Part shown: positions 1 through 7,306 of the stretch, piece after piece
Layout: the number at the start of each line of letters is the position of its first letter
How positions within the stretch are numbered: the first letter of the stretch is position 1
DNA from: Candidatus Muiribacteriota bacterium
GTDB taxonomy: Bacteria; Muiribacteriota; DAOVTB01
Assembly (NCBI GenBank): GCA_030633305.1
Contig: DAOVTB010000014.1
Span: 1-43,987 of the forward strand
Length of the DNA: 43,987 nucleotides
Direction: 5' to 3'
Notes under the pieces: model-generated
What the model was told of the DNA's origin: nothing
The model's database searches: none
What the model saw: the letters and a program-made list of their open reading frames with translations, nothing else
Translations under genes and position numbers: made by a program

Positions 1-160
1 GCGGCCTCTGCGCGATATTTCTTTTTTATTTAATTCCCTCTGCGTTCTCAGCGGCCTCTGCGCGATATTTCTTTTTATTTAATTCCCACTACGTCTTCAG
101 CGGTCTCTGCGCGATATAATTTTTTCTTTTCATTCTCTCTGTACTCTCTGTGGTAAAATA
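1..160. repeat. Tandem family A repeats (about 50 bp unit, three copies)
   Basis: Three successive degenerate units share the core GCGGCCTCTGCGCGATAT followed by a T-rich stretch and then CTCTGCGTTCTCA or a variant. The last unit decays into a stretch ending GTGGTAAAATA just before the first gene. The same core recurs at 8520-8553 and 9958-9988, so this is a dispersed family rather than a local duplication. No gene is visible here, and any promoter of the first gene must lie in or upstream of the array. Confidence 0.8.
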
Positions 161-165
161 ATTCT

Positions 166-1242
166 ATGCAGATAAACAATATTCAGCAATTCAGCAATAT
201 CCTGAAAAGGAATCCAATCAAACATGGAATAAAAAAAGGAGACCAGGTATATGGTCGCATAATTGGATTTTCTTCAGGTAAAATCCTTGGTGTATTCAAC
301 GGAGTTCCGCTTTTTGCCGAAAGCCGTGTTCCTGTTAAGGCTGGGCAGAGAATTTTTGCCAAAGTGACTGATGTTGTTGAGGGGAAATTACATATAACCT
401 TACTTAAGGCCGAAGATGTTGAACAGAATAGAAGTGAAGGTCTTAAGAATTTGTTAAAGACTTTAGGGATAAAAGAAAATGGTGAAAGCCTTTTTATAAT
501 CAAACAGATGATATCGCAAAAGCTCCCTCTCAAACAGGAAATCTTCCAGGAAGCCATGTCTATATTTCAGAAAAGTCCTGATTCCGAGCTCGCTGTTTCT
601 TTGTATTTAAGAATGTATTCCAGGTTGAATGGAAAAGTTCCTGCTGAACTTGTCAATTTTCTACAGACAATTGACAGGAAAATGTTCAGACAGCTTATGA
701 TGTCAGAGGAAAAACTACCTTCACTTGAAATGTCTGAATTAAAAGAACTTGTATCTGAGAGACTTCTTTCGAGTAAGGGGAAATCTTTGAGTAATGAAAA
801 GTCTCAAATTAAAGATCCTTATCTTTTAAAAATGAAATCTGTTATTGATGCTGCTTATCAGATGAATTCTGATTTTTTTAAATTAGATGATGAAGATTCA
901 TGTTGTTGGTTAAAAGAATACGTTAGATATGATAAAAATACTGATATTACAGCATATAATCTTGGTATAGAAGTTGATATCAAAGATCTTTCGTATTTTG
1001 ATATCCTGATGACACATATTAAAACACCTGATGAAAAAAATCTTACAATTCAATTTTTTGATCTTGAATCAGCAGTCGAGAAAATGATCAAAGAGACATC
1101 CGAAATAAATTTGATTGATAATCTGAAATCGAATTATGATAATGTATTTTTGAATTTTTCAACTGGAGGAAGTTTTTCATATTTTGACCCTGAAAGCATC
1201 GATATCCCGTCATTCACTGGGAATATCAATATAACGGTATGA
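166..1242 (+). CDS. FliK-like (YlqG-type) protein
   Basis: 358 residues, no signal peptide. Residues ~24-82 have a small beta-barrel look (GDQVYGRIIGF...GVFNGVPLFAES...GQRIFAKVTDV...LHITLL), resembling the N-terminal part of FliK/YlqG-type proteins. The C-terminal third (DLSYFDILMTHIKTPDEKNLTIQFFD) is the position where such proteins carry a FliK-C-like beta domain, though it is weak here. Inference: a flagellar hook-length-control-related or orphan YlqG-type protein. Support comes from the next gene, which encodes an isolated FlhB C-terminal domain, the same pairing as ylqG-ylqH in Bacillus. The ribosome-binding site is poor because the gene starts directly after the family A array. No other flagellar genes are in the window, so a role in flagellar export cannot be shown. 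Confidence 0.55.
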   Translation: MQINNIQQFSNILKRNPIKHGIKKGDQVYGRIIGFSSGKILGVFNGVPLFAESRVPVKAGQRIFAKVTDVVEGKLHITLLKAEDVEQNRSEGLKNLLKTLGIKENGESLFIIKQMISQKLPLKQEIFQEAMSIFQKSPDSELAVSLYLRMYSRLNGKVPAELVNFLQTIDRKMFRQLMMSEEKLPSLEMSELKELVSERLLSSKGKSLSNEKSQIKDPYLLKMKSVIDAAYQMNSDFFKLDDEDSCCWLKEYVRYDKNTDITAYNLGIEVDIKDLSYFDILMTHIKTPDEKNLTIQFFDLESAVEKMIKETSEINLIDNLKSNYDNVFLNFSTGGSFSYFDPESIDIPSFTGNINITV

Positions 1243-1272
1243 AGAAAGAAATCACTACGAAGGAATGAGATT

Positions 1273-1356
1273 AAAATAGTTAATATAAAAGGGGTCAGAA
1301 GTTACTTTTGTGAACTTGATGTTCAAGTTCATGAAAGTGACCCTGACCCCAGCGCC
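1273..1356. repeat. Family F hairpin element, copy F1
   Basis: Upstream tag AAAATAGTTAATA, then a hairpin whose outer arms GGGGTCAG (1291-1298) and CTGACCCC (1343-1350) are perfect complements, with an inner palindrome GAACTTGA/TCAAGTTC. It is followed by AGCGCCA, a 3' flank also seen after copy F2. A family B fragment (CACTACGAAGGA) lies just upstream, right after the stop of the FliK-like gene. Confidence 0.8.
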
Positions 1357-1447
1357 AGATAAATTAAATCTACAAGAATTAGTGAAATGGTATATGATAA
1401 AAAAAATTTACTACGAAGATAATAAAAAACAAGAAAACCAATGATGG

Positions 1448-1470
1448 ATCCTGCGATCAAGTCGCAGGAT
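1448..1470. repeat. Family G palindrome, copy G1
   Basis: Perfect 9-bp inverted repeat ATCCTGCGA/TCGCAGGAT around a 5-base loop, followed by GACG. Related copies at 7332-7356 and 8388-8412 have ATACTGCG/CGCAGTAT arms, and the substituted positions change on both arms. There is no T-run after it, so it is not an obvious terminator. Confidence 0.75.
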
Positions 1471-1526
1471 GACGATTGGATTGTGATACAGTCTGCTTGT
1501 ACCTGTCCAAAATATAATAGGGAAAA

Positions 1527-1802
1527 ATGGATAAAAATAAAGGTAATTACATAAAAAAAGCTGTGGCAATGGAGTATTTCAAAAAGAAAGACTCTACTCC
1601 TAGGATTGTAGCTAAAGGAAAGGGTGTCCTTGCAGAAAAAATTATTGCAATAGCGGAAAAATCAAATGTACCTTTATTTAAAGACAAAATACTTTGTGAT
1701 ATGTTCATGAATGTAGATTTGGGAAAAGAAGTTCCCGAGATTCTGTATAAAGCTGCTGCTGAAGTTCTGTCTTATGTCTATTGGTTGAAGAAAAGAAAAT
1801 AG
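1527..1802 (+). CDS. FlhB C-terminal-domain homologue (FlhB2/YlqH-type)
   Basis: 91 residues, matching the cytoplasmic autocleavage domain of FlhB/YscU family export proteins but without the membrane domain. Family-like signatures are KKAVAMEY, TPRIVAKGKGVLAEKIIAIA, NVPLFKDKILCDMF and VPEILYKAAAEVLSYVY. The NPTH cleavage motif of full FlhB is absent because the protein begins just after where it would lie. Such stand-alone domains are known as FlhB2 or YlqH and sit next to FliK/YlqG-like genes, as here. The start is set by AGGGAAAA about 5 bases upstream of ATG. Two repeats (F1, G1) occupy the gap to the upstream gene. Confidence 0.8.
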   Translation: MDKNKGNYIKKAVAMEYFKKKDSTPRIVAKGKGVLAEKIIAIAEKSNVPLFKDKILCDMFMNVDLGKEVPEILYKAAAEVLSYVYWLKKRK

Positions 1803-1821
1803 AATAAAAAGAAAAAAAATT

Positions 1822-1963
1822 AGCCACAGATTAACACAGATGAAGAGGATAAGAATAAAAAAACAGCAAAAGACTGAGCAAAGATTATTTTTGAAGTTTT
1901 CATCTTTTTTTTGATTCTTTTATATTAAAAATTCTGTGTTTTATCTGTGTCCATCTGTGGCTA
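1822..1963. repeat. Inverted pair of family D repeats
   Basis: AGCCACAGATTAACACAGAT (1822-1841) begins 19 bases after the FlhB-like stop and is answered by its extended reverse complement (TTATCTGTGTCCATCTGTGG and flanks, 1932-1963). The two copies could form a long stem around a ~90-base loop. A third copy lies at 25068-25100. No coding signal is visible in 1803-2020. Confidence 0.75.
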
Positions 1964-2022
1964 AAAAAGCATTTTGTTAATTTTTATATTATTTGAACTA
2001 AAAAGTTGTTGACTCATTGTTC

Positions 2023-2052
2023 TTGAGAATTATAGAAAAAATATGTTATAAT
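2023..2052 (+). promoter_or_regulatory. Probable sigma-70-type promoter of the oxidoreductase operon
   Basis: TTGAGA, an 18-base spacer, then TATAAT, about 85 bases upstream of the TTG start of the ATPase gene. The leader between them contains ATTCCT/AGGAAT arms that could form a weak hairpin. The match is close to consensus and the position is sensible, but AT-rich DNA gives chance matches. Confidence 0.5.
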
Positions 2053-2136
2053 CCCATGTAGCAATCGGGAAGAGAGTATTCCTGATAAGTATTCAGTGAT
2101 AGAGTAGGAATCAAGCCAAAAAGGAAAGATCAGATC

Positions 2137-2829
2137 TTGTCAGAATTATATATTTTCTGTGGTCATCTTGGTAGTGGAAAGACTGAAGTAGCCTTGAACT
2201 TTGCATGTAATTTAAAATCTCCAGTTAAATTATGCGATCTTGATTTTGTCAATCCTTATTACAGAAGTCGCGAAAAAAAAGATATCCTTAAAGAAAATGG
2301 TGTTGAACTTATTTCATCGAATAAAGGTGTTGAAAATGCTGATATTCCAGGACTTTCATCAAAAGTTGGAACAGCAATCATGGGTGAAACCAATGTTGTA
2401 CTCGATATAGGTGGAGATGGAAAGGGAGCAAGAGTTCTTGGAACCTTGAAAGATAGAATAGAAAAGTCAAACTATAAAATGTTTCTGGTCGTAAATCCTT
2501 ATAGAGGAGAAACCGATTCAGAAGAAGGCGTTGATAAAATGGCGGCTTCTATAGAAGAAGTTTCAGGTTTGAAATTTCATTCGATATTTTATAATCCTAA
2601 TTATTCATTTTCCACAACCACTGATAACTTAAAAAATGCGGTACAAGATGGTTTAAACCGATTTGATAAAGAAAAGGAATCATATATGATAGGTTCATTT
2701 CCTGTATCATATTTTTGTGGTATGAAGGAACTTATCGATAGTAATATTGAATATTTTAATACAATCAAAAATAAAGGGGTAAATATTTTAAAGATCAATA
2801 GATTTTTAAAAAATCCTTGGGAATTATAG
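2137..2829 (+). CDS. P-loop ATPase leading the 2-oxoacid oxidoreductase operon
   Basis: 230 residues, cytoplasmic. Residues ~8-16 (GHLGSGKTE) form a Walker A motif, followed by VKLCDLDFVNPYYRSRE and NVVLDIGGDGKG, the switch-like aspartate segments of SIMIBI-class (MinD/CobQ-like) ATPases. I recognise the general family but not a precise function. From context (first gene of an operon with four oxidoreductase subunits, 23 bases before the ferredoxin gene) it may help mature the Fe-S subunits or regulate the complex; this is inference. Translation starts at TTG, with AAAAGGAAAG upstream. Length is ordinary for a single-domain ATPase. Confidence 0.75.
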   Translation: MSELYIFCGHLGSGKTEVALNFACNLKSPVKLCDLDFVNPYYRSREKKDILKENGVELISSNKGVENADIPGLSSKVGTAIMGETNVVLDIGGDGKGARVLGTLKDRIEKSNYKMFLVVNPYRGETDSEEGVDKMAASIEEVSGLKFHSIFYNPNYSFSTTTDNLKNAVQDGLNRFDKEKESYMIGSFPVSYFCGMKELIDSNIEYFNTIKNKGVNILKINRFLKNPWEL

Positions 2830-2852
2830 AAATAAGGGGAGGGAGATACAAG

Positions 2853-3056
2853 ATGGCACATATTGAAGTTAATGATGAAGTTTGTAAAGGCTGTGGTCTA
2901 TGTGTAACAGCATGCCCATTTAAACTTATTGAGTTAGGTACTAAACTTAACAGTAAAGGATATAATCCTGCAGTTCAGAATAATCCTGAAAAATGTGTGG
3001 GATGCACTCTTTGCGGTAAGATGTGTCCTGATAATGCAATAAAAGTTTTTAAATAA
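2853..3056 (+). CDS. 2-oxoacid:ferredoxin oxidoreductase, delta (ferredoxin-like) subunit
   Basis: 67 residues if started at the ATG at 2853, which has a strong AGGGGAGGGAG site; the longer ORF-track start lacks one and overlaps the upstream gene. It has two complete 4Fe-4S motifs, CKGCGLCVTACP and CVGCTLCGKMCP, so it should carry two [4Fe-4S] clusters. It passes electrons from the TPP/Fe-S core to soluble ferredoxin. It is followed after 16 bases by the alpha subunit, the delta-alpha-beta-gamma order typical of KOR/VOR operons. Confidence 0.9.
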   Translation: MAHIEVNDEVCKGCGLCVTACPFKLIELGTKLNSKGYNPAVQNNPEKCVGCTLCGKMCPDNAIKVFK

Positions 3057-3072
3057 TCGGGAGGATATTGAT

Positions 3073-4122
3073 ATGACAGAAAAAGTAATGATGAAAGGAA
3101 ATGAGGCTATAGGTGAAGCTGCGATTCTTGCGGGTTGCCTGACCTATTTTGGTTATCCTATCACTCCCCAGAGTGAATTACCTGCATATCTTGCCCGCAG
3201 ACTGCTTAAAATGGAAAATGGAATTTTTCTACAGGCAGAAAGTGAAGTAGCGGCTATAAATATGGTTTATGGTGCTGCAGGTACAGGAAAAAGAGTTATG
3301 ACTTCCAGTTCGTCTCCTGGTATAAGTCTTAAAACGGAAGGAATTTCATATATTGCAAGTTCACAGCTTCCATGTGTTATTGTGAATATTGTTCGTGGTG
3401 GACCTGGACTTGGAAATATTGCTCCAGCGCAGAGTGATTATTTTCAGGCAACAAAAGGTGGTGGCCATGGAGATTATAGGCTTATCGTTCTTGCTCCGGC
3501 AAGTGTTCAGGAAATGGCAGATTTTACTATGTTGGGATTTGATCTTGCAGATGAATATAGAAATCCGGTAATGATAATGGGTGATGGTGCACTTGGCCAG
3601 ATGATGGAACCTGTTGTTTTGAAGAAACCTGAGATTAAAAAGTATAATCATGACTGGGTGACTGATGGCGCAAAAGGACGTGGACAGAATCTTATCTGTT
3701 CTATATATCTTGATCCTGCAGAAATGGAAAAATATGTACACGAGATTTATGCCAAGTACAAGATAATAGAAGAAAATGAAGTCAGATACGAAGAATACCT
3801 TTGTGATGATGCGGATTATCTTATTGTATCTTATGGAATTACAAGTAGAATAGTCAGAACAAGTATTGACCTTGCCCGTAAAAAAGGAATCAAAGTAGGA
3901 CTTTTACGTCCTATTACGGTTTGGCCTTTTCCAACAAAAGTAATCTCGGAATATGCAGATAAGGTCAAGAAAGTAATGGCAGTTGAACTTAGTATGGGAC
4001 AAATGGTCGAAGATGTTCGTCTTGCTGTGAATGGAAAAGTTCCAGTTGAATTTTTTGGCAGAACTGCAGGTGTTTTACCTTCCTGTAATGAAGTTCTTGC
4101 TGAAATAGAAAAATTGGTATAA
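3073..4122 (+). CDS. 2-oxoacid:ferredoxin oxidoreductase, alpha subunit (VorB/KorA type)
   Basis: 349 residues. The N-terminal pyrimidine-binding domain starts MKGNEAIGEAAILAGCLTYF with YPITPQSELP, the hallmark of KorA/VorB subunits. The MTSSSSPGISLKTEGI and VNIVRGGPGLGNIAPAQSDYFQA segments follow. The C-terminal part (VGLLRPITVWPFPTKVI) is the transketolase C-terminal-like domain. It forms the catalytic heterodimer with the beta subunit and oxidatively decarboxylates a 2-oxoacid with CoA, making acyl-CoA, CO2 and reduced ferredoxin. Sequence style and length (~350) resemble subunits annotated as 2-oxoisovalerate oxidoreductase, but 2-oxoglutarate cannot be excluded. An RBS (CGGGAGGAT) sits 7 bases upstream. 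Confidence 0.9.
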   Translation: MTEKVMMKGNEAIGEAAILAGCLTYFGYPITPQSELPAYLARRLLKMENGIFLQAESEVAAINMVYGAAGTGKRVMTSSSSPGISLKTEGISYIASSQLPCVIVNIVRGGPGLGNIAPAQSDYFQATKGGGHGDYRLIVLAPASVQEMADFTMLGFDLADEYRNPVMIMGDGALGQMMEPVVLKKPEIKKYNHDWVTDGAKGRGQNLICSIYLDPAEMEKYVHEIYAKYKIIEENEVRYEEYLCDDADYLIVSYGITSRIVRTSIDLARKKGIKVGLLRPITVWPFPTKVISEYADKVKKVMAVELSMGQMVEDVRLAVNGKVPVEFFGRTAGVLPSCNEVLAEIEKLV

Positions 4123-4136
4123 GGGGGATGGAAAAA

Positions 4137-4892
4137 ATGGAAAAACTTGTATTTGATAAACCTAAATGTATGACAGAACGGCCCCTTCATTATTGCCCAG
4201 GCTGCAGTCATGGAATCGTACATCGTATTGTCGGAGAACTTATCGATGAAATGGATTTGAGAGACAAAACGGTTGGTGTTGCTCCAGTTGGATGTGGTGT
4301 ATTTGCATACTGGTATTTTGACTTTGATTTTTCCCAGGCTCCGCATGGAAGAGCTCCTGCTGTTGCTACTGGAATAAAACGTCCTAATCCTGATTTGTTT
4401 GTTTTCACATATCAGGGCGACGGAGATCTTGCAGCTATTGGAACTGCTGAAATTATTCATGCTGCGAATAGAAGCGAGGATATTACAGTTATATTTATCA
4501 ATAATGCTATATATGGAATGACAGGTGGACAGATGGCACCAACTACACTGGTTGGGCAAAAAACAACAACTTCACCTTATGGTCGTGATCCTGAAACAAT
4601 GGGAAAACCTATAAGAGTTTGTGAAATGCTTTCTACTCTTGAAGGAACAACTTATGCTGAAAGAGTTCATGTAGGTGATCCAAAAGGTGTTATTGCTACA
4701 AAAAAAGCTTTAAAAAAGGCCTTTGAAGTGCAGGTTAATAAAAAGGGATTTTCTATCGTTGAAATCCTGTCGACATGTCCTACTAACTGGGGAATGACAG
4801 CTGTTGATTCTTTAGGCTGGATGAAAGATAATATGATACCTTACTTTCCGTTGGGTGTTTATAAAGATAAAACAAAAGAGGGGGACGCTTAA
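4137..4892 (+). CDS. 2-oxoacid:ferredoxin oxidoreductase, beta (TPP-binding) subunit
   Basis: 251 residues from the ATG at 4137, chosen because AAGGGGG lies 9 bases upstream; the in-frame ATG at 4128 overlaps that site. The TPP/Mg motif is clear: GDGDLAAIGTAEIIHAANR followed by INNAIYGMTGGQMAPT. HYCPGCSHGIVHRIVGE and PVGCGVFAYWY contain the cysteines found in this family. It binds thiamine diphosphate and completes the active site with the alpha subunit. The next gene begins immediately after its stop codon, so the two are almost certainly co-translated. Confidence 0.92.
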   Translation: MEKLVFDKPKCMTERPLHYCPGCSHGIVHRIVGELIDEMDLRDKTVGVAPVGCGVFAYWYFDFDFSQAPHGRAPAVATGIKRPNPDLFVFTYQGDGDLAAIGTAEIIHAANRSEDITVIFINNAIYGMTGGQMAPTTLVGQKTTTSPYGRDPETMGKPIRVCEMLSTLEGTTYAERVHVGDPKGVIATKKALKKAFEVQVNKKGFSIVEILSTCPTNWGMTAVDSLGWMKDNMIPYFPLGVYKDKTKEGDA

Positions 4893-5438
4893 ATGGGTAA
4901 ATTAAATGAAAAGATCATTGTTGCCGGTTTCGGTGGTCAGGGAGTTTTACTTCTTGGAAAGCTTCTTTCCTATACTGCAATGTATTCTGATAAGAATGTA
5001 AGCTGGATTCCTTCTTATGGTCCTGAAATGAGAGGTGGAACAGCCAACTGTAATGTTGTTATCAGTGATGAACCAGTTGGCTCTCCTATTGTTACTGAGC
5101 CTAATGTTCTTATAGCTTTAAACAGACCTTCATTGGAAAAATTTGAACAGATTTTAGAAGAAGGAAGTTTGTTGATCTATAATAGTTCTATTATTGAAGT
5201 AGAGCCTAAATGGAACAATGGTAAAGTTATTTCTCTTGCTGCTTCTGATATAGCAAATGAACTTGGAAACCCGAGGCTTACAAATATGGTTGCAGCCGGA
5301 GCATATGTTAAAGCTAGTGGAGTTTTTACTATCCAGGAATTGATTGATGCTGTACCTCATGTGATTTCAAAACGGTTTCATAACTTGATTCCTTTGAATA
5401 TTGAAGCTATTGAAAAAGGTGCCGCTGCGGTTTCTTAA
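4893..5438 (+). CDS. 2-oxoacid:ferredoxin oxidoreductase, gamma subunit
   Basis: 181 residues. IIVAGFGGQGVLLLGKLLSYTA is the signature of the gamma domain of 2-oxoacid:acceptor oxidoreductases, followed by WIPSYGPEMRGGTANCNVVIS, also typical. It completes the delta-alpha-beta-gamma set and is probably the last gene of the operon. The start codon directly follows the beta-subunit stop, with AGAGGGGGAC as RBS. Repeat elements begin about 20 bases after its stop, and the next gene starts ~245 bases away. Confidence 0.92.
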   Translation: MGKLNEKIIVAGFGGQGVLLLGKLLSYTAMYSDKNVSWIPSYGPEMRGGTANCNVVISDEPVGSPIVTEPNVLIALNRPSLEKFEQILEEGSLLIYNSSIIEVEPKWNNGKVISLAASDIANELGNPRLTNMVAAGAYVKASGVFTIQELIDAVPHVISKRFHNLIPLNIEAIEKGAAAVS

Positions 5439-5457
5439 TAAAATAAATAGAAAGAAT

Positions 5458-5480
5458 TTACCACGAAGACACGAAGGTAA
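5458..5480. repeat. Family B repeat, copy B1
   Basis: TTACCACGAAGACACGAAGG directly after the gamma-subunit gene. The family has a 9-base period (ACACGAAGG or ACATGAAGG). Other copies: 5617-5648, 6106-6135 (inside a gene), 8444-8479, 10539-10577, 10694-10724, 18668-18700 and 42310-42331. Confidence 0.75.
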
Positions 5481-5500
5481 AAAGAAGAAATAAAAATACT

Positions 5501-5565
5501 GTAGGGGAGGGTCTGTGACCCTCCCGGACACATCAAACGGACAAATAATATCAAATTCGTTTGAT
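5501..5565. repeat. Family E palindrome E1 with an adjoining hairpin
   Basis: GGGAGGGTC-TGT-GACCCTCCC (5505-5525) is a perfect 9-bp stem with a 3-base loop, preceded by CTGTAG. Next to it ATCAAACG/CGTTTGAT (5532-5539 and 5558-5565) form a second stem. The strong GC stem could stop transcription after the oxidoreductase operon, but no T-run follows, and the same element reappears as an inverted pair at 25201-25314. Confidence 0.7.
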
Positions 5566-5616
5566 ACGATCAATATTATTATTTGCTATAAACGATTTTA
5601 ATTTTTTTTGTTTTAT

Positions 5617-5648
5617 TACCTTCATGCTCTTTATGACCTTCATGGTAA
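5617..5648. repeat. Family B repeat, inverted copy B2
   Basis: TTACCTTCATGCTCTTTATG followed by ACCTTCATGGTAAA, the reverse-complement orientation of B1. B1 and B2 flank the E1 hairpin, making a nested inverted arrangement between the oxidoreductase operon and the next gene. Confidence 0.7.
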
Positions 5649-5684
5649 ATTCTTTTCTTGTTTTAGATTATAAGAGTAATACAC

Positions 5685-6533
5685 ATGAAAAAAATCACAA
5701 TAATAATATTTATTTTAGTATCTTTAATCTCCTTCGGCTATGCCGAGAAGTTTAAGGCCAAGGATATACTTAGAAGAGATGGTGAAATAATCAAGGATTT
5801 TCTGCAGTCAGAAATAGACACAATAAAGGAAATGCCAATTACTCTTTTTCCTGAAAAAACCGAACGTGATCTTGTTCTTTTAAGGAAAGGGTTTAAAAAA
5901 TACTATTTTATTAAAAGCAGTATAAGCAGGATAAAATTTGATTTTGAAAAGAATAAGGAAAATCTGCAGGAAGGGAAATATAAATCCGTTAAAGTATATG
6001 TAAACCCTTGCCTTATCCGAAGATTCCCTGTATATGAAAGTTATTTCTACCTTAGAAATGTCACAATTAATAGAAATATAAAGAAAGAAGAAATGAGAAA
6101 AAAAGTCACCACGAAGGACATGAAGATCCTGAAGGCAAAAACGTTTAGTTATGAAAGTATTAAATTCTTTTTTATAATAGATCTTAAACAGGTTTCTGAA
6201 TATGTATACAAGGAATGTATCAAACATGGAATTCAATGGCCAAGTTTCAGTATGAAGGATAAAAATATACTTTTGCGCGGAAATCTCAAAATTGTTGGTA
6301 TGGATTTACAAATCCGTGCTATTGGAAGATTTGAACTTTCTGATCTGAAAGAGATTTTTTTCAAAGTAATGCATGCAAAGTTTTCTTTTGTTCCGGTTCC
6401 TGGATTTGTAATTCGGCAAATCATGAAGAAGTTAAATCCAATGATTGCGATGGAAAAACTTCCCTTGGGTCTGTATCCTTTCAGAATTGTACATTATGAT
6501 GATAATAAAATAGGACTGGTATTTAAAAACTGA
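5685..6533 (+). CDS. Secreted LmeA/DUF2993-like protein
   Basis: 282 residues with a signal peptide (MKKITIIIFILVSLISFGYA). The ending, FVIRQIMKKLNPMIAMEKLP followed by LGLYPFRIVHYDDNKIGLVF, resembles LmeA/DUF2993 proteins, which finish with a similar 'LNP...LPL...V...GLV' pattern and bind phospholipids outside the cytoplasmic membrane. The internal ILLRGNLKIVGMDLQIRAIGRF also fits the amphipathic beta-rich fold. Residues ~141-151 (TTKDMKILKA region) are encoded by an in-frame family B repeat. It sits two bases before trmH, so the pair is likely co-transcribed. Family assignment is moderate; the exact role is unknown. Confidence 0.5.
   Translation: MKKITIIIFILVSLISFGYAEKFKAKDILRRDGEIIKDFLQSEIDTIKEMPITLFPEKTERDLVLLRKGFKKYYFIKSSISRIKFDFEKNKENLQEGKYKSVKVYVNPCLIRRFPVYESYFYLRNVTINRNIKKEEMRKKVTTKDMKILKAKTFSYESIKFFFIIDLKQVSEYVYKECIKHGIQWPSFSMKDKNILLRGNLKIVGMDLQIRAIGRFELSDLKEIFFKVMHAKFSFVPVPGFVIRQIMKKLNPMIAMEKLPLGLYPFRIVHYDDNKIGLVFKN
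6106..6135. repeat. Family B repeat inside a coding region (B3)
   Basis: TCACCACGAAGGACATGAAG plus ATCCTGAAGG lies in frame inside the LmeA-like gene. It matches the intergenic family B elements unit for unit, and the 9-base period leaves the reading frame intact. Confidence 0.65.
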
Positions 6534-6535
6534 CT

Positions 6536-7111
6536 ATGGCTACTCAAGAAAGACTGGAAAAAATGAAAAATGTATTGTCACGCCGTCAGGCCGGTCTTTC
6601 AATTATTCTTGATGAAATTTACGATCCATTTAATATCTCTGCAATTTTTAGAACTTGTGACGCTCTTGGAATCAAGGAAGTCTATATTGTTAATCCTCCG
6701 GATGGGTTTAAAGCATCAAAGAGTGTATGCATGAGGTGTGATAAATGGCTTGAAGTATATAAATCCCATGATAGAAAAGAAGTCTATGAACGGGTCAGAA
6801 AAAAAGGCTATAAAATATACGGGACGATTCTTAACAAGGAAAGCCAGGATTTTCGTGAATTCAATGTAAATGAACCTATTTGCATAGTTCTTGGAAATGA
6901 ACATAGTGGATTATGCGAAGAAAGTGTTTCCCTTTGTGATGAATTGATCTATGTACCGATGTATGGTTTTGTTCAAAGTTTCAATGTATCAGTTACAGCG
7001 GCTATTGTTCTTTCCAATCTTGTATTCAGAAGAGAAGCATCTGAAAAAGAATGTTATATCAGCAAGGATGAACAAAGTAGTCTTCTTGAATCGTGGGATA
7101 AATCATTATAA
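6536..7111 (+). CDS. trmH: tRNA (guanosine-18-2'-O)-methyltransferase TrmH-like
   Basis: 191 residues, SPOUT superfamily. It has the three TrmH/SpoU motifs: NISAIFRTCDALG (motif 1, ~residues 35-47), IVLGNEHSGL (motif 2) and PMYGFVQSFNVSVTAAIVLS (motif 3, the knot that binds AdoMet). The start MATQERLEKMKNVLSRRQAG aligns with the TrmH N-terminus (RRQ). It uses AdoMet to methylate the 2'-OH of G18 in the D-loop of tRNA. SpoU paralogues with other tRNA or rRNA targets share these motifs, so the substrate is less certain than the family. It starts two bases after the upstream stop; the next gene is convergent. Confidence 0.85.
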   Translation: MATQERLEKMKNVLSRRQAGLSIILDEIYDPFNISAIFRTCDALGIKEVYIVNPPDGFKASKSVCMRCDKWLEVYKSHDRKEVYERVRKKGYKIYGTILNKESQDFREFNVNEPICIVLGNEHSGLCEESVSLCDELIYVPMYGFVQSFNVSVTAAIVLSNLVFRREASEKECYISKDEQSSLLESWDKSL

Positions 7112-7133
7112 ATAATCGATATTCTTTTTAATC

Positions 7134-7295
7134 TTACTTTGTACCAGTATTTTTAACGATAGATCTCATAGAACCAAAAAGAGGTTTATACTTGTAAGCA
7201 TCAAAAGTAAATTCTTCCTGAAAAATTAAAAAAACGCCACAATATTCACAAATAATAAAACCTTGTTTCTGCTGTTCTAAACATTTTTTACACAT
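7134..7295 (-). CDS. Small CxxC...CxxC zinc-ribbon-like protein (not in ORF track)
   Basis: 53 residues: MCKKCLEQQKQGFIICEYCG followed by a hydrophobic/aromatic tail. Two CxxC knuckles separated by ~10 residues suggest zinc binding. It is preceded by an excellent ribosome-binding site (GAAGGAGATCATT then ATG), which makes it a real gene despite its size. It lies 11 bases downstream of the metallo-beta-lactamase gene on the same strand, so it is the last gene of the com-like operon. No function is recognisable. Confidence 0.7.
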   Translation of the reverse strand: MCKKCLEQQKQGFIICEYCGVFLIFQEEFTFDAYKYKPLFGSMRSIVKNTGTK

Positions 7296-7306
7296 AATGA
7301 TCTCCT

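Noticed and set aside
1-160. Tandem repeats that might be a CRISPR array
   Set aside because: The units are degenerate, the supposed spacers are T-rich and similar to each other, there are no cas genes, and the same core occurs singly elsewhere.
5505-5525. Rho-independent terminator after the oxidoreductase operon
   Set aside because: The stem is strong but no T-run follows on either strand, and the element is repeated elsewhere in unrelated contexts. I keep it as a repeat.
5561-5755. 64-aa ORF upstream of the LmeA-like gene
   Set aside because: It is a translation of the inverted B2 repeat and overlaps the clear signal peptide of the real gene.
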